Below are positions 9,690-21,523 of a DNA stretch of 64,000 nt, in pieces. The notes beneath the pieces were generated by a model that saw only the letters and a program-made list of their open reading frames with translations, was not told the origin of the DNA and did no database searches. The position numbers and the translations under genes are program-made. Each line of letters starts with the position of its first letter. Positions within the stretch are counted from its first letter, which is position 1. This stretch comes from Botryococcus braunii (lineage: Eukaryota; Chlorophyta; Trebouxiophyceae). The stretch covers positions 41,050-105,049 of the forward strand of contig MVGU01001465.1 in NCBI GenBank assembly GCA_002005505.1. The letters are read 5' to 3'.

Positions 9690-9716
9690 GTGCAGCCTGG
9701 TGCGCCCCAAGACCTC

Positions 9717-10145
9717 CCCCCCACTGGGTGTTCGCGAGCGAAAAAAGCGGGAAGGTTGTACCACCCCCCCCCCCCCCCACTGGGTGTTCGCGAGAAAAAA
9801 AAGCCGGAAGGTTGTACCACCCCCCCCCCACTCGGTGTTTGCGAGAAAAAAAGCCGGAAGGTTGTACCACCCCCCCCCCCCCCCACTCGGTGTTCGCGAG
9901 AAAAAAGCCGGAAGGTTGTACCACCCCCCCCCCCCCCACTCGGTACTCGCGAGAAAAAAAGCCGTAAGGTTGTACCACGCCCCCCCCCCCCCACTCGGTA
10001 TTCGCGAGAAAAAAAGCCGGAAGGTTGTACCACCCCCCCCCCCCACTTCGTATTCGCGAGAAAAAAAGCCGCAAGGTTGTACCACCCCCCCCCCCACTCG
10101 GTATCCGCGAGAAAAAAGCCCGTAAGGTTGTACCACCCCCCACCC
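9717..10145. repeat. Eight-unit minisatellite with poly-C tracts
   Basis: About eight head-to-tail units of roughly 50-60 bp. Each has GGAAGGTTGTACCAC, a run of about 8-16 C, ACTCGGT, TTCGCGAG and a run of A followed by GCCG. The TCGCGA core is palindromic. Unit length varies mainly with the C run. Translations give GGGG/YNLPAFF repeats in all units because the sequence is repetitive, not because it is coding. Confidence 0.92.
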
Positions 10146-11394
10146 CCTAGTCCGTGACACTGTCGAGTTACGTGACCGATAACCTACGTGACTTTGGCGG
10201 AAAGCGCAAGTTCGGTTCAGTGAACGGATACCAACAGACATAACAATTGTGCGCATGCGAATATCGAATCCATTCTTTGGAGGCATTCTGTTCCATGTCT
10301 ATCATTGACAGTTGACGACGGAGTTGCTTGGGGCGTGCAACCAACGGCTACACAAAGTGCAATTTGAATTTTTGTGGTCCGTAGTAGCTGTGGTTTCTCT
10401 TGTCTTCTTTCATTAGTTATTCCATGCTCTAAAACGTTATCAGTTTGCTTTGCGAAAGTTCTCGAGGCTGTCTTGGGCACGGCAAGAAGTTATTGTTATA
10501 AGTACGGCTGGAGCTACTTGCACTACCTCACAATCCTTGACCAGCTTAAATTTTTTTTGCTCTACTTTCACTTTAAACTTTAAAGCTCTACTTTCAGTAT
10601 GACCATGAGTTAATTCCTCGTTGGTGGTTGCGACTCGGAACTGTATCAAAGGAAATATGCTGTCAGCATCGAGTGGTTGGTGCCCACGGTTTGGAAGCAT
10701 ATGGGCCAATTGTCCCTCTCTCTTCACTCTTAGAAGTGAAATTTCAGTGACCTTCATATCATCACTCCTACAAACTGGTATCGCTTCGTGGGTTTTCACA
10801 TTGCAGGTCATGTCTGAGCAACAGTGAGCCCTGCAGGGTACTACAAAAGGAGAATGTGGAAATTCAGACGAGTCTTCACAATCCATAGAGGTTGCCTAAG
10901 CGGGGATCAGGCACGGTTAGCAGAGGTCGGGGGTTGTTGAGGGCTCTGCAGCTCCACAAATGTAAGGTAAGTTACAAAATGTACGCCTGTTCACTTACCC
11001 TGACATCACAAATGCATATATGGCAGACATGGGTAGGGTGTTGTGCTCGTAGGGGCGCTGTCGAGGTTCTCAGTGTGTGGAGAGTGCTCCAGCTAAGAAG
11101 ACCAGGAAGAATGCAGCCGGGAACAAATGAGGTGCTCACAGGTAAGATGAGAACTTCTGACCGTACTGATTTTAGAGATGATGACATATGTTGTGCCTAC
11201 TTTTTCTTAGGTATTTCAATGAAATGAGTTGCTTCTTCGGTAGCCCACATATGTATCGCAAGGATGCATACTGTGATTGTAAGTTGGATGGTGGGGCAGC
11301 GACAGTTTATCTGCAAGTCGCTTGCAGACACTACTTTCTTTGGGGGAAAAGGGGGGGGGGACCAGGGCACAGGGGTGGACATTTTGTGTGTTTT

Positions 11395-11835
<441 letters not shown>

Positions 11836-11950
11836 TTCAGGATTGCATACAATATGTTTATACTCGTTATGCAGTTCACACTCTGGGCTGTACTGCAATA
11901 ACAAAGGTTACAGCAACTCATGTGCACACTTTGATTGCAGACTTTCGATA

Positions 11951-12265
11951 ATGTCGTCATCCCAAAATCCTACGTACTCTGGCGCCTTTGTCAAGGAAGG
12001 GGGAGCTAAGGTACTACCCATTTTCTGCATGGGGTGTTGGGTGTACAGGAATTCATATATCTGTATTATGCAAGTGCAATGTATGTAAGTTGATGGCCAT
12101 GCATGGTGGTCTCCTGGTGTGCAGTTCTTTGGAAAGAGGGTGGATGAGTCCAACAAGAATGTCGTATCGGAGGAAGAATCCACTGAGGATGACTCGGACA
12201 CTGAGGTGGAAGAGCTAAAGGAAGCAACTTCACCCCCCCCCCCCCAGGAGAAGCTTGCGGTCACC
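11951..12265 (+). CDS. Putative two-exon acidic protein segment in CACTA-1
   Basis: A likely exon begins after TTTGATTGCAG at 11940. An ATG at 11951 starts MSSSQNPTYSGAFVKEGGAK, which ends at a GTACTA donor (about 12011). Joining phase 0 to the acceptor GTGTGCAG at about 12123 gives FFGKRVDESNKNVV, an acidic stretch SEEESTEDDSDTEVEELKEA, then SPPPPQEKLAVTG before GTGACTCC. The frame is kept across the proposed intron. It looks like a disordered, acidic part of a larger protein. No family recognised. Confidence 0.4.
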
Positions 12266-12632
12266 GGTGACTCCTGCAACCCTGATATGCTGCAATATTG
12301 CTGTGGTCATTCTTGCAATTCAGACTGTTTTTCTTCTCGTGTAAATGAGAATGAAGTTTCAAACTACATACCCCGGGCAAGCATGTTTATGTACATTGTG
12401 CTCAATTGTACTCATTCTATAGTGACTATAGAACATATAATGTGCACATGAATTTAGTATGAGTCATCCTTATGTCCAAAAGCCCTTGCTGTCTGTCCCC
12501 TTGTGAGTGCTAAACACTCCCCGCCCCCCCCCCCCCAATATTTCTTAACGCTGGATACATATCAAAGCAGTAAATAGGTTGGGGTGTGTACAGGCAGGAA
12601 AAGCATCCGGATCCGTGCATTCAAAACCAAAT

Positions 12633-12726
12633 CATGGCAAGAATAAAGAGCACAGCAAAGAAACAGAGGGCCCTGCAAGGCACAGCAAAAGGCAGCGAAG
12701 GTCTGCAAACGAAGTTGTTGGACGAG
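12633..12726 (+). CDS. Putative short basic exon in CACTA-1
   Basis: A start in AATCATGGC gives MARIKSTAKKQRALQG, then TAKGSEGLQTKLLDE, ending at a GAG|GTAATT donor. Lys-rich and low complexity. Its linkage to the acidic exons upstream is inferred only from strand and spacing. Confidence 0.3.
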
Positions 12727-12889
12727 GTAATTCATGACACCTTCACTTTCACATACAACACACACACACTATTGAGTGACTCTCTCTATCTTAGTGCAGG
12801 AATGATTTTCACATTCTATTTCCCGTGATGTCTTGTTTACCATTAATGTTCCGATCCCCATTTCATAGGCTCTGCCCCCACCTCCCTCT

Positions 12890-13718
<829 letters not shown>

Positions 13719-14499
13719 ACAGTGGCTTTGCAGCAAAGACAACTGTGTTTCGTTGCGGACGGTATCATGGGGGGTTTTTTGGTGTGGCATTCATGACAAA
13801 TGGACCATTGGTATGATGCAATTAACATTTGAGTTTACTATTGTTTGCTGCAGAGTGATGGCCAGCACCAAATTTGCCAGATAGCTCAGCATTTGAGAGC
13901 ATGGACATGCACAAGGAGATTTGCAATATGTGGCCGCATGCCTGTTGGAGTTGGACAGATGTAGTTTTTTATACCCCATTCCTGTGAGGATGAACGTCAG
14001 CAAGTACCTGGCATTTGTTATTTACTTGGCACTTAGGAAGTTATTATAGTGTCGAGTGCCACATGCGTACAGCTGCATAGGAAAGGAGGCTACATTATTA
14101 CAGAGTTATTACAGGTTAAGGGGCATGTGCCAGTCAGGTTAATTTGTAAGGACAGCAAAGAGGTTTTAGGTCGTATTACTTTACAAATTTGTAAAGTATG
14201 GACAACAGCCATATGTAAACTTTAAAGTATGGACAACAGCCATATGTAATTATAATCGTCCACCATCTATAAAAATCAGTATACAGTTCTGGCTGGTGTA
14301 CTCCACATGCATACTGAATTCCTTACCGTCATGTAAATGTTTTTCGTATATGAAACATGCACGAGATTATCCCAGAATAGTCTTGAAAACGTTACATCTC
14401 TGTCTATAAACTGTACAGGAAAACGTTTACCCATCCCAAAAAGCACCCTCATAATACCTGGTGTCTGTCCATACTGGTCATGGGACTTACTTGAACTTA

Positions 14500-14900
14500 T
14501 CCCAGAAAGATCCTGAAAACGATCCAAGGACATCACAAAACTATCCTAGGATCTTCTCCTTAGGACCTCTCGGGATGTCCTGGAAACGATCCGAAAATGT
14601 TCCAGACTTCCCGTGAACCGGGACATAGCTGTCTAGGACATCCTAGAAGGTACCCAGTGCCGCTCAGATCATTTTCGGGACTTCTGTACGAAATGGTCCT
14701 GAAACCATCCCAAAAACGTACTGTAATAGACCTGAAAACATACTGGGAATGTCTTGGGATATTTCTGGCATACTTTCAGTAACATTCCAGGTTTCTCGGT
14801 ATCTTTTCCACACCTACATCATCCAGGATGTTTTTGGGCTACTTCCAGGAACTTTCCAGGACGATTCAGACCTTTTCAGGCAAAACTCGTCCTGCCAGTG
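14500..14900 (-). repeat. Right TIR and subterminal repeats of CACTA-1
   Basis: Variants of TCCTGGAAACGATCC and CCTGAAAACGATCC are spaced every 20-40 bp. The inverted copy of the 54-bp left TIR follows, ending CTCGTCCTGCCAGTG at 14900. Confidence 0.75.
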
Positions 14901-14903
14901 TAG

Positions 14904-15660
<757 letters not shown>

Positions 15661-15665
15661 CTACT

Positions 15666-16552
15666 TGAAATCCGAAGTCGATGAAGCCATAACATTAGAC
15701 CACAATTACTTCAGAAGGAAAACATTAAATTAGGTTGGGAACACCATCCAACCCTTTGTCGAAACGTGAGACAAAGCTTCAGACGCGCTCCTGATGGACG
15801 ACTCCACTTGGACGACTCCAGAGCAGGAGATAACTCCAGACACTTGTTAGGAACATCATCTAACAAGGCCACCTGTGCCATAACCATGTATGTCACAGAA
15901 AGCGTAAGGACGTGTAGTACGAGTCCTGTCGCACCATGCGCACAAAGGACAAGGAGTCGAGGCTATCCACCATCAAGACTTTACACAAAGTATCGTAGCT
16001 TAACAAAGCGACCTAACTAAGGGCAGTCTTACCTGTGCCATAACCATGTATGTCACAGAAAGCGTAAGGACGTGTAGTACGAGTCCTGTCGCACCATGCG
16101 CACAAGGAGGTCAAATCCTCAGCATGTTTCCTAACTTCCAAGGAACTCCTATGACCTTTAAGAGTACCCTAGTGTTTCCTGGGTACAAAGGTCAGACCTA
16201 GCAATTACTCAAGAAGAGAACTAATTGCCGTTCATGAGTACATCACTTGAACCTCCAAGGCACACAAGAGGATGATAATAACCTCGAGGTCATGACTTCT
16301 CGAATCGACTAATCCTCAACGACAGGCAACCACATTAGTAGACATTACCTTTGAGATTACCGTATGACCAGCACCAGGCATAACACAAGGAGCTAGTCAC
16401 ATGCCAAGTGTACCTTCCAAACTACACCACGAGTTCCACATGTCTACAAACGACTGGAAAGTGACTATTTATTGTCCATCAGCCACTTCACACACGAAGG
16501 CACACGCTATGGGGAACCTCAAACCCTAGGGTTCCCATATTATTTCACAACA
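15666..16552 (-). repeat. 3' LTR of LardE
   Basis: An 887-bp LTR beginning TGAAATCC and ending TTTCACAACA. It contains a 75-bp direct repeat (15872-15945 and 16032-16107). In the sense direction the first copy ends GGCACAG and is followed by GTAAGACTG, and the second ends GGCACAG and is followed by GTGGCC. Confidence 0.9.
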
Positions 16553-18682
16553 CCTCCCCTTGCATGAAGTGGGGGAAGTGAGTGTCCATCACATGAAGAG
16601 AGTAATATGCCCCCCCAAAGTAAGTAGGCATAAAACATCACTCCATCAGCAAGAGCAACAATCATCGGTACAAGCGTAAAATCAACTGCCTGATTACCTC
16701 CCCTGGAGATCAGGAAGGAGCAACCAATGCAAAGCATGCATAAACAAACGCCAAATAACGAAAGAACGCTCAAGCACAATATGAATGTAGCAAGAGCACC
16801 ATAACATGTTAAGAGACCACTCTCATGGTAAATCTCCTAACCGATAAGCTATTCCCCGCGACCATGAAAGCGTAAACTTGATAGACAGTTTGTCCCAGTG
16901 TAAACCAAAACCTGAAGTAGCTTGATAGGAACCTTCAGAATACCAAACGCCTTTAGAAGCTTCTCATACGAGAAGGAAATGCATTTGACAAGAGGCAGCA
17001 CCTCCTCAAGTCAAGCAAAACTTTAGACCAACGAAGTGGGAAGTAGACTATCACCTCAACTTAGATGATCCTCCCCTCGAGCTATGCACCATAAAGTGAC
17101 TTAACAAACTGAATACCAAACAAAAGCAGTGGAGTAAACAGCCACTTCAAGCAAAAGTGACCCTCCCATCGATGAACTTCCTCACGCTTAATGTTAAACA
17201 CAAGCATCACAAGCTCAATGATTACAAGCATCATTACACGACACATATGCATTGCCACTACTGCAAGAAAACATATGACTGACCATTCCAATATCACACC
17301 AATTCCTTGTGAGACCAAAGTACGTATCAAAGGGTAACCATCCAAGCTGAAGAATCGTTACTTTAGTCAGCTTATCCAAGTTTAAACAACGGCTTCTTCC
17401 ACCTCTTATTGTCACTTCTTGACTGAAGTCAAACGTCAAACGGAACTGATTCCGAAGCTCTGTTGGGTATGCCGCAAGCTATCTTGGAGTTGTTCCCAAG
17501 TTCTTGTTGGGTGCCTCACGCCTTTTGCGCATCTTGGCCCACCCTCAAACTTATCCGGGAACATACACTACCGGTGTATACTCCTCAACTATATTGGACT
17601 ACCCGCAAACCATCATGGATCACGTGCTATCCCCATAGCCTCTGTATAGGGCAAAGCAAGTTCCTAGTTATCATGGCCGTTACATCCCAACAATCAACCA
17701 AATGAGGCACCATTGTCTCGGATAATCTTGGTCCCTTTGATGCACTCTCTAACAAGCAAGTTATCATGGCAATCACAGGCCATCTTACTGGGTGATAGTC
17801 ACATAGTCATGTATCAATTGAAAAACTACAAGTCAATGGTAATTGCACAAGTTTTTATAAGTGTAAGCGAGAGAGAGAGACAAAAGTGCACATAACCACA
17901 CCTATGCCCACTCGACTCATCGCATGCCCACATAAGGAGTATTCTGCTCACTCAAGGAGCAAGAAGCACATACTCAACATTGGGCAACCTGAAGATGCCC
18001 CTAAGCAACAAGCCACATGCCCCACACACTAGGGGCACTTACAAGGGAAGGTAGGGAAAGATGCTATTGCACACATAATCAGGGGTCACATGTACTTATG
18101 CCCCATGAGGAAGTTGGGACCGTACTCCCTTTAACGCTTGAAGGTGAGATTATTTCTCCAGAGGTGTCGATGCATGTCCATTCTTGGCATGCAAGGAACC
18201 CTCCTTTTGTCCTCCCCTAGTCCCGAACCAGCCCATACTGAACTGATCCATGTGTGCCAAAGCACCTGAAACCCATCAGCATACCGAAGAGTTAGTAAAA
18301 CGATAATCAGAAATGTCAAATCGTAGGCTTGCAAGTAGACGCTTTGCACCCCTTTCCGAAGTTCAACGTTGAAGTGCCACTACACTTTCACAGATGTAGC
18401 ACATGGATCATCGTTGCAATATTGAATGCTCAAAAGATCACACAGAAATGATTGTATCTTAAAACATTCCGCCTTTCAAGTCCACATTGGCTTGAATGGA
18501 GTGAAATCGCCACAAAGTTTCAACAACGACAACAACTGATACCATGAGATTCAACACCATGGATTAATCAACTGCTAAAAAAATTACTTCAAACCTTTCT
18601 AACGGAACACCATCGTCAGTAAGGGTAATTTTCACCACAGGCGTCAAACGTATTCGTTGACGATCGGCACTCGCCGATACCA
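16553..18682 (-). other. Non-coding interior of LardE
   Basis: About 2.1 kb between the LTRs. It has a polypurine tract next to the 3' LTR (sense AAGGGGAGG) and a primer-binding site TGGTATCGGCGAGTG ending at 18682. I see no gag, protease, integrase or RT motif in any frame, only short random frames. Confidence 0.8.
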
Positions 18683-19124
18683 TGAAATCCGTAGTCGATG
18701 AAGCCATAACATTAGACCACAATTACTTCAGAAGGAAAACATTAAATTAGGTAGGTTGGGAACACCATCCAACCCTTTGTCGAAACGTGAGACAAAGCTT
18801 CAAGCGCGCTCCTGATGGACGACTCCGCTTGGACGACTCCAGAGCAGGAGGTAACTCCAGACAGTTGTTAGGAACACCATCTAACAAGGCCACCTGTGCC
18901 ATAACCATGTATGTCACATAAAGCGTAAGGACGTGTAGTACGAGTCCTGTCGCACCATGCGCACAAGGGACAAGGAGTCGAGGCTATCCACCATCAAGAC
19001 TTTACACAAAGTATCGTAGCTTAGCAAAGCGACCTAACTAAGGGCAGTCTTACCTGTGCCATAACCATGTATGTTACAGAAAGCGTAAGGACGTGTAGTA
19101 CGAGTCCTGTCGCACCATGCGCAC

Positions 19125-19398
19125 TGTAGCATTTCCTAGGGTATAATGCTCTAGTATGGTCCTTGGCATTGCTCTATGACTTGCCATGTGATCTAGATTC
19201 ACGGCACAACCTCGCTCAGGTAGTCGCTCGGTTGCCCGACTATACGTCCGTGGCAGTACGGTGTACATCCGACCCTGGATGGGATTAAGGGCGAACCTGT
19301 GAATCAATCATGTAACATTGTTACTAACACTCTTTCCGTGCACACCACGAACTGTCTCACTGTCTCATCCAAATCTCTTCCGCTCAGTTATTGCTACA
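19125..19398 (+). repeat. 5' LTR of Gyp1
   Basis: TGTAGCATTTCC to TTATTGCTACA, 274 bp. It differs from the 3' LTR by a 12-bp extra segment (ATTGTTACTAAC near 19316) and a few substitutions. Confidence 0.93.
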
Positions 19399-19467
19399 GT
19401 GGTATCGGCGACAAGGCTAGTTCCTTGTCGTTCGTTCGTGGTGCGTTCTTTTCTTTTGAGATTTGTG

Positions 19468-20022
19468 ATGTCGCGGCATCCTCGTTCGGGTTCAAGGGCT
19501 CGTGCACCTAGTCCTGGCATCGCAGAGCCAGATCCATCCCTAGATATTCTTGATTATGTATATGTAGATCTTTTAGGGGTAGATCCTCGTCGTGTGCTTA
19601 GGCATCGGGTAGATATCGGTGCCCTGCCCGAAGGAGCCGTTGCATTAGGATCTAGTGTTCCGTCGCATTCCCCTCCAGTTGATACCGCTCAGAGCATTTT
19701 AAAAAGACTTGAGATGTTAGTTCAGTGCTCTCTCGCGCAACCTGCACCTGTGGTCGTGCAGCCCATACTAACGGCAACTCCGGCCTCGGCTACAGCCTCG
19801 TCAGGTTCAGGGAAGCCCTCGCTTCAGTTTCCAGACACATCTGTATCTGATGGAGATCCAATGAAGTTAGATCCATGGCTTATGCAGACTGAAATGTTTT
19901 TGGGGGCCTACGATGTAGGCCTGGCATCCGCTCGGTCTGTGGAGGTGGCTACGATGTTCTACCGTTGCTTCCAACTACACCTTGAGTTGAGGAGGCACCT
20001 TACCAAGTCAAATACAACTTGA
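19468..20022 (+). pseudogene. Gyp1 gag N-terminal part
   Basis: Starts at the ATG encoding MSRHPRSGSRARAPSPG, 70 bp after the LTR. About 184 codons follow through FPDTSVSDGDPMKLDPWLMQ and MFLGAYDVGLASARSVEVAT, which resembles the start of a gypsy capsid domain, to a stop at 20020. Capsids of this group normally continue for at least another 150 residues and end in a zinc knuckle, which is missing. The downstream segment from 20069 is in another frame, so gag is broken by a frameshift or deletion near 20020. Confidence 0.75.
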
Positions 20023-21139
20023 TTTGGGTTTCTTTCGTGGTTTTCAGCAGTGTGAGCCCTGATTTTAGATGGTTTCCACCTGTTCTGCAGTTCAGTATGG
20101 GATCCCTGTATTGCATGACGTGGGAAATCTTCAGGACTTTTTCTCTAGCTGTTGCCATAGTTTCATGACCCATTACGTGGATGGGCATGGTGTATGTAGA
20201 AAGTTTCAGACATCACCCCCTGACAGTGACTTGGCCAGTCCTGATGTTCAGTGTAAGAGTGGTGCAGCTTTCTCGTTTCCAGGAAGTACGTCTCATGTTG
20301 TATTGTTTTGTCAGAGTAGTGACAGAGCGTCTGCTGTCAGCCAACTTATAACCCAATTACTCCCTGGTACCAGATTGACTGTGCTTTCTGGCCCGAGTGA
20401 TTGTGGACAGGTGTTGGAAGGGGCTACTGGGCAGCAATCTCATGATGTCTTGCTTTCTGTTATAATAGTGAAAGAACATTTGATGCCTTTCCCTCAGAAG
20501 AGGAATAATGGCCAGATCAGCTCGGATTAACCAGCAGGAACATTCATTAGAATGAGTAATAGGTGGCGAAACCTAGGAGTTCCGCCAGAATCAATCTAGA
20601 CCAATTTCGCATAGATTAGGGAGAATGAGGTAATTGGACACGGTTTGCTAGAAAGGATTTATGACGCCGGCGTGCAAGGACGAGGCACTTGATTGGGACA
20701 TTAAAGGCACTTCGGGTGCTTATCTCTTGACTATTGCCTATCAAGTCCTCATTCACATTCGGTCACTGCTTGTTCTTCAACACACAACAAGAGTGCCGAC
20801 GAGCTAATCACCCTTCGTGCCCGGGTCATACAGGTAACCTGACGTTGAGAGACAGAAGCCTCATTGACATTTGATTAGGAAGAGGTCTAGATAATGTTAT
20901 TAAGTTGGTGCTAATGCTTTTGCTCATTGAACACTGGTAATGCAGACTATTGGTAGTTACGTAGATTAAGTAGTTTGAATTACGGAGTGATGAGAGAAAG
21001 CCAGTAGCACTGTAATGACTTGATTGGGACATTAAAGGCACTTCGGGTGCTTATCTCTTGACTGTTGCCTATCAAGTCCTCATTCACATTCGGTCACTGC
21101 TTGTTCTTCAACACACAACAAGAGTGCCGACGAGCTAAT

Positions 21140-21503
21140 TGTGAAAGGTTATGGGCAATCGGCTTTCCCTGTACAAAGCAGACAGGTCGTCAATAGACGA
21201 AGTTACTCCAGCTACAGTCCGTACGACTGTCTGCTGAGTGTCACACACAACTGTTGGACAAGACTAGCATCTGGTAATGCCCAGCATCTTTCACAACCAG
21301 TTGGTATTCACTCCGGTGGGGCAGCCTTAAGAGTTCATCCGACAAACGTGTGATCTAGATAGGATTGTACTATGTTCGAAAACGTCCAGAATCTGCCGTG
21401 TCTCAAGGTACCTTATGTTCTCAATGGACCCATATCCTAATAGTGCACACATGAAGATCACTTAAAGCACAAGGCATTCAATAATAATGTTCAGAACTCA
21501 ACA
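21140..21503 (-). repeat. 3' LTR of CopA-1
   Basis: 364 bp, TGTGAAAGG to AACTCAACA, with a polypurine tract (sense GCAAGGGGAAG) directly to the right. Confidence 0.95.
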
Positions 21504-21523
21504 CTTCCCCTTGCCTGCATGCT

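Noticed and set aside
9717..10145. Regular spaced repeats resembling a CRISPR array
   Set aside because: Units are head-to-tail copies of one sequence with varying homopolymers and no unique spacers; eukaryotic minisatellite.
12633..12726. Histone H3-like N-terminus (MARIKSTAKK)
   Set aside because: Similarity stops after about nine residues and no histone fold follows.
19318..19467. Gyp1 gag starting upstream at 19318
   Set aside because: That start lies inside the 5' LTR; the ATG at 19468 after the primer-binding site is the sensible one.
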